From contig JAIWND010000037.1 of assembly GCA_025330725.1 (NCBI GenBank), positions 169,224 to 233,223 on the forward strand: a DNA stretch of 64,000 bases, in the 5' to 3' direction. The notes under the pieces were generated by a model. That model ran no database searches and was not told the origin of the DNA. It saw only the letters and a program-made list of their open reading frames with translations. This DNA comes from Chlamydoabsidia padenii (taxonomy: Eukaryota; Mucoromycota; Mucoromycetes; Mucorales; Cunninghamellaceae). The position numbers and the translations under genes are program-made. Positions within the stretch are counted from its first letter, which is position 1; every line of letters begins with the position of its first letter. This document shows positions 50,000 through 63,154 of the stretch, in pieces.

Positions 50000-52164
50000 A
50001 TGATCACATCTATTCTCAATGGAGTTATGACCAACGACAAGTTAAAGGGACAATATGCTGTGACTAGTCTTATAGCAGCAATAATCACTATGAGCATCAT
50101 CCTTCACAAACGACGTGATGTAAGTTGATATGGATCGAGAAGGCGGGATTCGAAATAATCTTGATTTTTCTCCCCCTTCACTAGGATGATGATATACCTA
50201 CAGTTCCTTATGTAATGCCAGTTCTTGGATCAACATTAGATAATAATCGTGATAAGCTCAAGTTTGCCAAAGAAACGGCCGAAAAGTATGGTCCAGTTTA
50301 TAGAGCACATTTATATGGAAAGGTAGGTATCCAATGTAACAAACTCCGACGATACCTTTACCTACTCACTTTTCTTTTTCTTTATTTCTCCAAAAGATAG
50401 TGACTATTGTTGGTGCTGGACATGCTGAAGAAGTGTTTCGTCATCCAGATATGAGCTTTCATGTCAGTCAACGAAAAAAGTTTGATATGACTCTTTTCTT
50501 TGACAGTTATCCCTTTGAACTACCTAAATCTTCCGTCATAGACTCCATCGTTAGAGAACTCAACCCGCGACTTAAACATTACAGTCCTCGTGCTTATATG
50601 GAGGTAAGAAACAAAAAAAAAAAAAAAAAAGTAAATCCAATGGAGCTTTTGGTCTAAACATCCATTTGTAGTTTGAAAAGGTGATGGCGGCTATGCTTGG
50701 TGAAAAAGGTATAGATTTACCGAGCGGGATTTGAAAAATCGGGATGGGAAAAAATTTCATGCAATCTACTTTTTTTTCCAAATAGAATCAGTCGTCCTGA
50801 GCAACTTATCACCTGTTATTGTGAGTTGTATATCACACTCTTGTTTATCAGTGTTTTTGGGCACCAGTGCAAGTCAGGATGCTTCTTTGACTACAACTTT
50901 TACGAAAATGTTCCAAGATCTATCAGATGAATTTAGCCTGAGTATTTGGCATCAAGTCTTTCCTTGGTTTCACCAAACCTACATGAGGTAAGTATAGGAT
51001 TAATCATTCATCAAATGCACACAGTAATGACTAAAGTACCATCTTGTACATATGCTTTATTTAGGTGGTACTATCCTTCCATGGGAAGCATGAAGAAACA
51101 TCGGTCCACCATCAAAGAAGTGATAGAAAAAGAACTTGATCGACGTTTGTCAAATGAAATACAAGTGGTAATGTACCGAAAAAGGAAACGCTGAGTTCAA
51201 GTCCCTCACTAACCATCTTCTCCCTCATTATTTGCGCTAATTAGGATGATCTTTTGCAATACGTTTTGAAAATGCACCCTATGAAGAACGATGATGTTAC
51301 TATAGAATCTTTGACAAGTTATATTCAAATCATGTTCTTTGTTGGTGTCCTCACAACAGTTGGCTCTACCATTGCAATAATCAACATCATCGCCAAAGAT
51401 GCATCCATCATAAAGGCGTTAAGAGAAGAACAAGAAAAAGCTTTGAACGATGAAATAGAGACGCAAGGACTCGGGGATACTACCGCCATTGACCGTAATG
51501 CCTTTCTGATCAAAAATGTTACTCATATCTATAAGCGTTTGGCGAAATTGGATAGTCTTATTCGAGAATTCTTCCGTTATGGTGTTCGGGAATTGGGTCA
51601 TTCACATACTAACGTTGGTACCGAAAATATTGTACTCAAAAGTGGTGCTATCATCAGACCAGGTAAGGATCTTGTAGATCTTTTTTTTTTTTTTTTTTTT
51701 CTGAATTCATTAAACTCTGCTCCTTTGATTTTTTGTAGGGGAAGAAGTGTTCATCAATTTATGGGATGTCCACCAGCAAACCGAGGAAGAGACAGATCAA
51801 ATGGATGAGTTTCATCCTTTTCGTTATGTCGGTCGGCAGACTTCATCAACCAAAGTTGGAAAGGATTTCATGCTGTTCGGTGTGGGCAAGTAAGTTACCG
51901 TGTCAACATATGATTTATGCATCGTGATTTCAATATTCAACCCCCGATTTCTTTTTTCTTTCAATAGACATGCTTGCCCAGGTACTGATTGTCATGATTG
52001 TACTATTCAACTCGGGCTAACATATCTCTTTTTTACTTATTGTAGGTCGTTGGTTTGCTATCCATCAAATCAAAGGTATCATTACATGTTTGATCCGGAA
52101 CTATGAAATGACTTCTCTTGAGTCTGGTAGTGTTAGATTTCAAAAACTGTCCATGAATCAATAG
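50000..52164 (+). CDS. Cytochrome P450 monooxygenase
   Basis: About nine exons. The N-terminal membrane anchor is near residues 18-35 (VTSLIAAIITMSIIL). VPYVMPVLGSTLDNN is the proline-rich hinge region. The I-helix is IMFFVGVLTTVGSTIAI, the ExxR motif is LIREFFRYG, and DEFHPFRYVG is the meander. The haem loop is FGVGKHACPGRWFAIHQIKG; its Cys is on a 14-nt microexon (51968-51981). The usual acidic residue before Thr in the I-helix (A/G-G-x-D/E-T) is replaced by G-V-L-T-T, which may alter oxygen activation. ER-bound; substrate unknown. Fungal CYP families of this kind often act on sterols, fatty acids or xenobiotics. Introns carry two copies of the dispersed CGGGATTTGAAA element. Confidence 0.9.
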
Positions 52165-52601
52165 CCAAATTAATATCCTTTGATTGCTTAGAATACTTCA
52201 TAACTACAATGTGTTTCTAATAAATGCTACTAGTCTGATTGTTATACATACATACATTAACATGATCGAATGTTTCCTACGATCTGATGTGGGTCGAAAA
52301 CGCTACTATGCAGTATGTGTATAAGCAAAGTTTAAAAGACTTTCTATAATAAAAACACCTCAAAAAGTAGTAATGGTGTATTTTTTATTCATGCGGTAAA
52401 ATACTTTTTATGAAATCAAGATTTGATGATCTGCATGCGATCTTTGGGGAGAGAGCGACGAATATGGTAACAGCCAATCAGGGGTCAGTACCAATTTACG
52501 TGACGGTGGGTGCCAAGTCAAAAAATTAAAAAAAAAAAAAAGTGGCACAACCCAATTTCTTTCCCTCCCTCTTCTTTTTTTCTTTTTCTCCAAAGCATCC
52601 A

Positions 52602-55729
<3,128 letters not shown>

Positions 55730-56186
55730 TCCCCTTTATTTTATAAAAGAATAGTATAACTTTTTTTTTTTTTTTTTTTTTTTAATTTTTTTTAATAAAA
55801 ACCAGTTTGTATTGTATATAGGTATGTAATGTGCTGGGTGTTGTTTTATAGACCTCTATGCCAAATGATCCTGAAACATGATTGGTCGATATAATTCAAT
55901 ATCCGCACGGAAGGAAAAAAGTTTTTCGTTTAAATGGGGAGTTTCTTTTTGTAGTTCGGGTTCTTTCCTTTCTATTTTCTTTGTCACGATTCAACAGTCC
56001 TACGAATATTCCTGCAACCCATTCTTGACCAGCTTTTGAAACATTAGGTAAGTCTTTTTACAAGTTGAATGAAAAAAGTAAAAAAGTAAAAAAGAATATA
56101 ATAAAGAGCAAATCAAGGCAAGTAAAGCAACATTAACACTTTCCTCTTCTTTTTGTACAATGTAGTGTCTCCTTTGTTATCCTACC
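55730..56186. other. Intergenic region and 5' UTR
   Basis: 3' end of the Swi1-like gene (AATAAAAACC after a T tract at 55794). Then a promoter region and a probable 5'-UTR intron (about 56049-56165, gtaagt..tgtag) of the DUF3020 gene. Confidence 0.45.
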
Positions 56187-57798
56187 ATGCTTATCAAAAA
56201 GGAAGAGAATGCCTCAACAGATTGCTTTCAAGGTTTATCCAACGGCCAAGGGACTCAGGAAACTGCATCTGGTGCCTCCAACTTGACAAAAATCGAACAT
56301 ACAACCACCGCCAATTCAGCAGATCAGCCACTAGATATTAAGGACGAAGAAGACTCTACTTTTGGAACAACTCAAGAACAGGTGCCCATGTCCATGCCTT
56401 TGCAAGATGATCTTTGTCTGACAGCCATGGAAGCTACCATCCAAAGTGTGTTTGATGCTTTGAATGTCCTCAGTCAACAACAGCAGCAACAGCAAAAAGA
56501 ACCACAACCATACCACCAGCAACCACAACCACAACCACAGCAACCACTGCCACTGCCACCATCTTCAGAGACGGGACTACAAGCCTCTTCTCAACATACC
56601 TCGTCCTCTATCCTAGCTCAAATATCTTTACCATCCTCCACTTTATCAACTATGGTACCGACTGTTGGAAAAGTGACAAACAAAATGACCAATTCTGGCA
56701 ATTCATACCCTGTGGTGACCCATCAACCTGTTGTTACCGAAACACCTGAACTTTCACCAGCCGAACTACTGAAGCAACAAATGATGAAACAAAAGGTAAA
56801 GAAAAAAAAAAAAAAAGGGATGCATGATTACGGAATCAACTCACACTCTTTGTTACTTTAGGTGCGATCCGATAATAGAGAACGCAAACAACGGTGGCGT
56901 ATCAATAATGAAGAACGAAGTAAGTTTGCCCCTTCATAATATAATACGTGGACCTGAATACTCAAACTCTTTTACTTTTTGATATGTAGACAAAGATAAC
57001 GACTTGCGATGCCGTGTGAACAAACGTGCACAAAAGTTATTTGGGATGGAACCATCCGAGCACAAAAAGAAATGGGTGGATGAAGAATTCGAAAGACGCC
57101 GGGCCAAGCGACAAGAAAAGGAACGAAGGAAACAAGCTGTTAATGGTGCTTTGGCAGCCACTCCTACAACATCACCAATGACAACTGACGAATCTGATTC
57201 AGCCACCATCTCACAACTCCAACACAAATTATTACAACACTATCAAAGCTTATTCGGTATGGATCAACAAGACTCGGAAAAGACAAAGAATAGTACAGCT
57301 GCACTGGTAGCAGCCTTACAGAACCCACAATTACTTCAACTCTCTCAACTCTTGGCACAAACAGTTACAGCAGGATCAGTACAACCACAACAAACAACAC
57401 CAACTTCAACATCACCATCACCATCACCATCAACAATAATGTCTACTGGCGACATTGTCAATGACTCTTCCTTCCTTACCACCACCAAAGACGAACAACA
57501 TCATTTGGATCAAAGCAAAATCGACTTGGCAGCTGCTGAAATCATGAAACAATTCACATCTCATGCTCTGGATCAATCTACTGGACTAGGCGAATCCTCA
57601 TCAACTTCTTCTTTTGCACCGTCTACGAATACCACTACTGGGGCCCTAATGGAACCAGTGACAACCTCAGACGATACAACCATGGAAGAGGCCGAAAAGG
57701 ATACGCCCAATCAGCAGCATACTCAACAAAAGAAGAATGATTACCCTATGGATGCTGTGATGACCTTGATGGAGTTGAATGCAGGCTGGCGACCATAA
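56187..57798 (+). CDS. DUF3020-domain protein (fungal nuclear regulator-like)
   Basis: Three exons (56187-56794, about 56862-56919, 56991-57798), around 490 residues. The disordered N-terminus has a Q(7) and QPQPQPQQP stretch, and SPAELLKQQMMKQK precedes the domain. The domain, spread over three exons, reads VRSDNRERKQRWRINNEER, NKDNDLRCRVNKRAQKLFG and then a highly basic helix FERRRAKRQEKERRKQA. This matches the fungal DUF3020 pattern (KVRxxNRERKxRWR...NKDNDLRxRVxKRA). The tail is Gln/Thr/Ser-rich. Probably nuclear, DNA- or chromatin-associated; molecular role not known. Confidence 0.8.
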
Positions 57799-58499
57799 CG
57801 ATGATATATCCCCCCCCCTTTGGCTTTGGATTCTTTTTACTTATAGCTTATTTATGTTTACTTTTTATTGTTTTATTATCTCTCTCTCTTTTTTTTTTTT
57901 TTTTCTGTACCTTATTCATACTTCTTTATATACTACTTCTATATCTCTCTCATGTCAATAAACAATACAATAACTCTTGTGAGGTTTGTGCTTCAAAGGC
58001 GGGTTTTAAACTTTTTACCTTTATGCTTGATGCCACAATAGTTTGTAGTTGGTTATCAAGGTAATCATTCTCCAAATCCATCCCCCCTCTCTACATTAAT
58101 TTGATATCCTCGTAATTCCTTAGGATTATCTTTTTTATCCCAATAAAACACCAACTTATCATCACATAGTTAAAGAGTCTTTAATGTGGGGTATTATGCA
58201 CATTCTGGCTTTTAATTTTTGACAGCAGTTGCGGGATTTAAAATATAAATAAACGTGGGAGGGGGGTCTCTCTTTCTGTTCTTTGATCCATCGTATATCA
58301 AAACAACCTTGACCATCTTAATTATCAAAATGGAATGATTTCCAACAAATTAAAGGAAGCAAATAATACCTCGGCAAATTGAACAATCAAGGATATTCAG
58401 GTAAATGATAAAGGAAGAAAAACATTAGACTCACACCCCTTTCTTTTTGGCCATACAGAACTAGATCCCTGATCCTTCACACATCATTAAAAGAAAACT
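57799..58499. other. Intergenic region
   Basis: 3' end of the DUF3020 gene, then GGCGGGTTTTAAA (57999) and GCGGGATTTAAAAT (58231) copies of the dispersed element. No gene seen. Confidence 0.4.
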
Positions 58500-58960
58500 A
58501 ATATACAGCAAACGACGACATCCTTACTCCATATGGCTCTGTCTTGGGCGGTGCTTATAGCTCTTTAGGGAATTAGAATCATATATACGTAAGTTTTCCC
58601 TTAACTCTCTCTCTCTTTAAATAAGCATACAAGGCAGGTACTAGCATGGAGACAAATAAAACTGGCACAATGGCTTTAGGATCTTATATTGAAATACAAA
58701 TGTTGGTTATATGATGCTAAAGATATGGTCATGCAGGGTCGATTCAAAAAAGCTCATCTGATATTGAAACGACAATGCATACTGGCTAATCGATTACAAC
58801 ACAACATGGTAATTGGATAGAAACAAAGATAGATTATGTTTATTAACTCAGGGGGATTTTTTTTTGTTGGATAGTTGACAACCATGTGTGATTTCGTCCA
58901 CCTAAATGGAAAACAGCTACCTCCAATCATACCCATCATAAATTATCGCCTAGTTTTTTG
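58500..58960 (+). pseudogene. Broken or unrecognised spliced gene
   Basis: Protein-like exons in order: ANDDILTPYGSVLGGAYSSL then a stop, NHIY before a gt. Then WRQIKLAQWL, stop, DLILKYKCWLYDAKDMVMQG, FKKAHLILKRQCILANRLQH ending NM|gtaatt. After an ag near 58875, LTTMCDFVHLNGKQLPPIIP. The two TAGs could be real acceptors (ggctttag, ggaattag) or stop codons in a dead gene. No plausible ATG was found. Family unknown. Confidence 0.35.
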
Positions 58961-59419
58961 TATATCCTGTTTTGTTATAATAAAAATAAACACTGTCTCC
59001 TTTATCCTCATATCAACAATATAGGTCTTTGTGTCTTTTATATCTTGTTGCATCTTTCCTGTTTTGAATGGGTTAGATCGCGGTCTTTCGAATAAAAGGG
59101 TCAATACTGAATAATTTAGGGAGCATACACTAATGACAATCGATCTGTACAGGACTTTATTCCCTTTGTTTTCCTATGCTCATTGTATCAAAGAGCATAA
59201 TGATCAATTTAAACACCGCCTACCCATGGCTCCTGCATTGGCCCTTTTGCAAATTCAAACATCATCATCCAATATCGTATTATTAAGGACGCAAATTTCT
59301 ATTATAGTTTTTTTTATTACGATGATTGCATTACCCCCCTTACACAAAGAATAAACTAATCTAATATACACTAATTTACACTAATTTAATCTACACCTAT
59401 TGATCAAGTCGACCATTAG

Positions 59420-59920
59420 TTCGTTTAGTACCCTATAATCGTCCATTATTCCACTGATCTTGTCCAGTTGCTTGTCTTGTAAGGTAATCCATCCATACCA
59501 CCATTGTTCTTGAAGTATTCATTATCCAGTTACCGTTTTCGTGTTTGTTGAGCCATCATTCAATAATGCTGCATATAGCCAGACTTTTTGATCCTGGAAG
59601 TTTTTTTGGTGTCAAACTTTGTCGTCAGAGGTGCCTGTTGATGACGACCTTTATCACGATGTATTAGTAGGATCTGCTGTGTATACCACCAAGTTTTGTT
59701 ATCGCATGAGAGATATCGTCGATTGCAAGTATCATATAAGGTGTGCCAAGTTGAAAACCCAAAGCGATTGTTGCACTCGATTCATCAAGTAGGTTTTCTG
59801 GGTCCGTCCATTCATAATATTAATCTTGTTATCTTCGACAGGAATTCATTATTCCATTGTCACCCAGTATGTTGCTACTAGGTTTACCGTGTTGCAGATG
59901 TTGTGAAATGCAGGCGTTTT
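59420..59920 (-). pseudogene. Decayed coding relic (unknown family)
   Basis: Minus strand reads, with stops between, WTDPENLLDESSATIALGFQ then LGTPYMILAIDDISHAITKL (about 59690-59810). Further pieces are WWYTQQILLIHRDKGRHQQA, FQDQKVWLYAALLNDGST and WIMNTSRTMVVWMDYLTRQA in alternating frames, down to about 59420. The run of coding-like segments in shifting frames is typical of an old pseudogene. Confidence 0.3.
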
Positions 59921-60599
59921 TTTTTTTTTTTTTTGGTGATCTTGTAAAGTGGCAACCATTAGTTTGTAGATGGTAATGGCAGATCGTCGTATTGAATTAG
60001 CCAGAAGGAAGAGAAGGGAGATGTCATGTTGGAGAAGAGCCATGATCAAAAGGAGTAGTTAGGTGAAGTATCTTGTGTCAAATAATAAAGAAGAAAAAAG
60101 AAGAAAAAAAGTGGTGAAGAGTAAACAAAGAAGAAAAAAGCAATTTCTCCCTATTCACTCTTTTTAACCAGTCAGACATTCGAATCCCGACGCTAACGAG
60201 CAAGCCTTTCTTTTGACACTTTTTTCTTTACCACAACTTGATGCAATACCACAATTCGACAAAACTGTTGACATAGTATTTTATAAACTACAAGACATCT
60301 GGGCGGGTGGTTGGAGGGCAAAAGCCTTTCGCATTGTCAATGCAAAAGGAATGACAGGTACATATGACCTTAAACTTGGTTCGATTGAAATGACCGCCGT
60401 TCTTTGCGAAAACAGTCCACAAGGGAAAACATGAAAAAAGTGAAACCGTCCCCCTTCAAGGATGTCTCCAAATGGTATTGGAAGGATTCATATTAAATCC
60501 ATTCTGATAGTTCTTTACTTTTGGCCCGGAACATGATTTGATCTCTGTTGGGGAATTGCCAGGCGCACGGGATTTTGGTAAGAGCTCTATTTGCTCCAA

Positions 60600-60957
60600 T
60601 TGTCCACGGATGCTAATGATTAAAGTGGTGATGTGGACATTATAGCCTATTTCCAACAAACTTTACATAATGACCAATGTAGCAAAACCCTTGTGTCGGT
60701 CAGTTCAGACTTGCGATGTCTTTTGTCTGTCCTTTGCAAGAAAAAAAAAAAGTCTGGTTCCTTTTCGTACTTTTTCAGATCCCGCCTGCCTCTACTAAGA
60801 TTTGGAAAGGCTCTACTGCCTTAATGGATAAGTGATGCTAATGATTAAAGTGACCATGTGCATTACTCAGCCTATTTCCCACAAACTTTACATAATGGCC
60901 ATTGTACCAAGTCCACTGTATGGAGCAGTATAGCCTCAAGATTGTTTTACCCTGACT

Positions 60958-60989
<32 letters not shown>

Positions 60990-61720
60990 GTGTAGAATGA
61001 AAATGGACACACAAGACAAAACTTATTTCAAAACCCGCTTACTTTCACCTTGAATCCTAAGTGAGCTATATTGTCTCAATGAATAAGTGATGCTAATGAT
61101 TAAAGTGACCATGTGCATTCCCTAGCCTATTTCCAACAAAGTTTACATAATGGCCATTGTGCCAAATATCTTGTATGGAGCAGTATAGCCTCAAGATTGT
61201 TTTACCCTGGACTTTTGTAAAAAAAAGTTGCAGAATGAAAAAATTGACACAAGACAAAACTTAATTTAAAACCCGCTTACTCTCGCCTTGAATCTTGGGA
61301 GAGCTCTACCAGCTTAATGAACAAGCGATGCTAATGACAAAAATGGCGATGTAGACATTATAGCCTATTTCCAACAAACTTTACATAATGGCCAATGTAC
61401 CAGGTCTACTGTATGGAGCAGTATAGCCTCAAGACTGTTTACCCTGGCTTTTGTTAAAAAAAGTTACAGAATGAAAAATTGACACACAAGACCAAACTTA
61501 ATTGAAAACCCGCTTACTCTCGCCTTGAATCTAGGGAGTGCTCTACTGCCTTAATGGACAAGTGATCCTCATGACAAAAGTAACCATGAGCATTCCTTAG
61601 CCTATTTTCAGCAAAGTTTACATAATAGTCGTTGTACCAAGTATTTTGTGTCGGTCAGTCCAGACTTGTGATGACTTTTACCTGTCCTTTGCTAGACGGG
61701 AGGAAGAAAGATTCATGTTC
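60600..61720 (+). repeat. ~240-bp tandem repeat, about five units
   Basis: Units begin at GATGCTAATGA (about 60610, 60834, 61089, 61327) and GATCCTCATGA (61564). Each carries AGCCTATTTCC, AACAAACTTTACATAATGGCC, TTGTACCA and often GTATGGAGCAGTATAGCCTC, an A run, GACACA(C)AAGAC and AAAACCCGCTTACT. They stop about 70 bp before the transposon end at 61790. No coding potential. Confidence 0.85.
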
Positions 61721-62017
61721 AAAAAGCGGTGTTTGAAAGCAAAAATAAAAGAGAGACAGGTCGCTCTCCAGACACTTTTCCGTCTGACCTTTAGGTCGTC
61801 CGACCTTTAGCGGGAAATGAAGTTGGCCAATGAAATGCATTGGATCTTGGGAAGGTCGAACGACCTTTATTTTTTAAGAGAAGGCTTTCGTCGACCCAAC
61901 AAAAGCCGTTCGACCTTCCGTCTAGCCTAAACTTTAATAGTTACACAATAAATTTGCTATAATCACCAATAATAAAAAAAATAAAAGACGTATTTTATTA
62001 AAAAAGACAATCTTCTT

Positions 62018-62020
62018 CCT

Positions 62021-62092
<72 letters not shown>
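62018..62092 (+). repeat. (CTA)25 microsatellite
   Basis: About 25 perfect CTA/ACT triplets directly before the ATG of the transposon Myb-like gene, so in its 5' UTR. Confidence 0.95.
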
Positions 62093-62093
<1 letters not shown>

Positions 62094-62094
62094 A

Positions 62095-63084
62095 ATGACT
62101 GACCCTATTTTTTTGACTGATCCATCTTCGGCAGCAGCGACAGCAACAGCAACAGCAACAACAACAGCAGTAGCACCAACAACTGCAGCAACAACAACAG
62201 CAACAACAACAGCAGCAGCAGTACAAAGGCGCCATTACACCAGCGAGCAGGAGATCATCTTGATCGAATGCTGGACAGGACGTATGCAAGAATACCACCA
62301 AAGTTCTAACCTACAAAAAAAAACAATCAAAAAAACAATACACGATGAGTATCGTAGTAGGACTGGTGACAATAGGAATGACTCGGCCTTGACGAAGAAG
62401 CTACAGAGTTTGACGTCGGAATACCACCAGCAGAAACGTCAGGTGAATGCAACAGGGTCGGGAGGTGGTCCATCAACCTGGATGCATTATGAAGCAATGC
62501 ATAGGTTGATTGGCGAAGCCTTCAACACTGGTCCAGTGCTGGAAATTGACAGCATGCGCGGGGAAACCTCGTTCAGGACACCACCACCACCATCATCAAC
62601 ATCATCGGCATCGGCAACATCACCACCACCTTCATCAAACGAGCAGGCCCCACCACCACCACCAACAACAAACCAACAGGCCCCACCACCACCACCACCA
62701 ACAAACCAACAGGCTCCACCACCATCATCATCATCAGCAGCACCTGTGGCAGGTGAACGTAGATCGCGTCAAGCCGACCACCAAGATCGAGAAAGCCGGA
62801 GAAGAAGAAGGACCACCAGGGACGATCTCGTCAACTTGTTGCGGAATCAAACCGACATGGCGATCCAAGGAATGCGGGAGCTCCAAAACGAGTTTTTGGA
62901 GCACAACGATCGACACTACATGGAATTGGTTAGTGTTTTGCGACAACAGGTGGAAAACCACCAGAACTTTTACGCAAGAGTTTTGGCATCAAGATTCCCA
63001 CCAAACCCATCCAATCCTAATCCTTCATCATCAACATCAGCCCCACAGCCATCCACACCTACCGACGAAGTAGATTCTGATTAG
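62095..63084 (+). CDS. Harbinger-associated Myb/SANT-like DNA-binding protein
   Basis: Single exon, 329 residues. Ala/Thr-rich N-terminus; trihelix/Myb-like domain about residues 45-125 (TSEQEIILIECWTGRMQEYH, KTIHDEYRSR, LTKKLQSLTSEYHQQKRQV, TWMHYEAMHRLIG). Then Pro-rich repeats of TNQQAPPPPP (residues 165-220), a basic patch, and a C-terminal coiled-coil (DLVNLLRNQTDMAIQGMREL). In PIF/Harbinger elements this second protein binds the element ends and brings the transposase to the nucleus. No stops or frameshifts, so it may be functional. Confidence 0.82.
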   Translation: MTDPIFLTDPSSAAATATATATTTAVAPTTAATTTATTTAAAVQRRHYTSEQEIILIECWTGRMQEYHQSSNLQKKTIKKTIHDEYRSRTGDNRNDSALTKKLQSLTSEYHQQKRQVNATGSGGGPSTWMHYEAMHRLIGEAFNTGPVLEIDSMRGETSFRTPPPPSSTSSASATSPPPSSNEQAPPPPPTTNQQAPPPPPPTNQQAPPPSSSSAAPVAGERRSRQADHQDRESRRRRRTTRDDLVNLLRNQTDMAIQGMRELQNEFLEHNDRHYMELVSVLRQQVENHQNFYARVLASRFPPNPSNPNPSSSTSAPQPSTPTDEVDSD

Positions 63085-63154
63085 TGTCCGTTTTTTTTAT
63101 TTTTATTTTTATTTTTTATCTTACCATAAAACCAAATTAAAAAAAAAATCATTT

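Noticed and set aside
60213..60434. ORF of about 73 codons (starts TTG)
   Set aside because: No ATG near the start, no splice context, no recognisable domain; may be a relic at most.
62510..63073. His/Gln-rich plus-strand ORF inside the Myb-like gene
   Set aside because: Out-of-frame shadow of the Pro-rich repeats.
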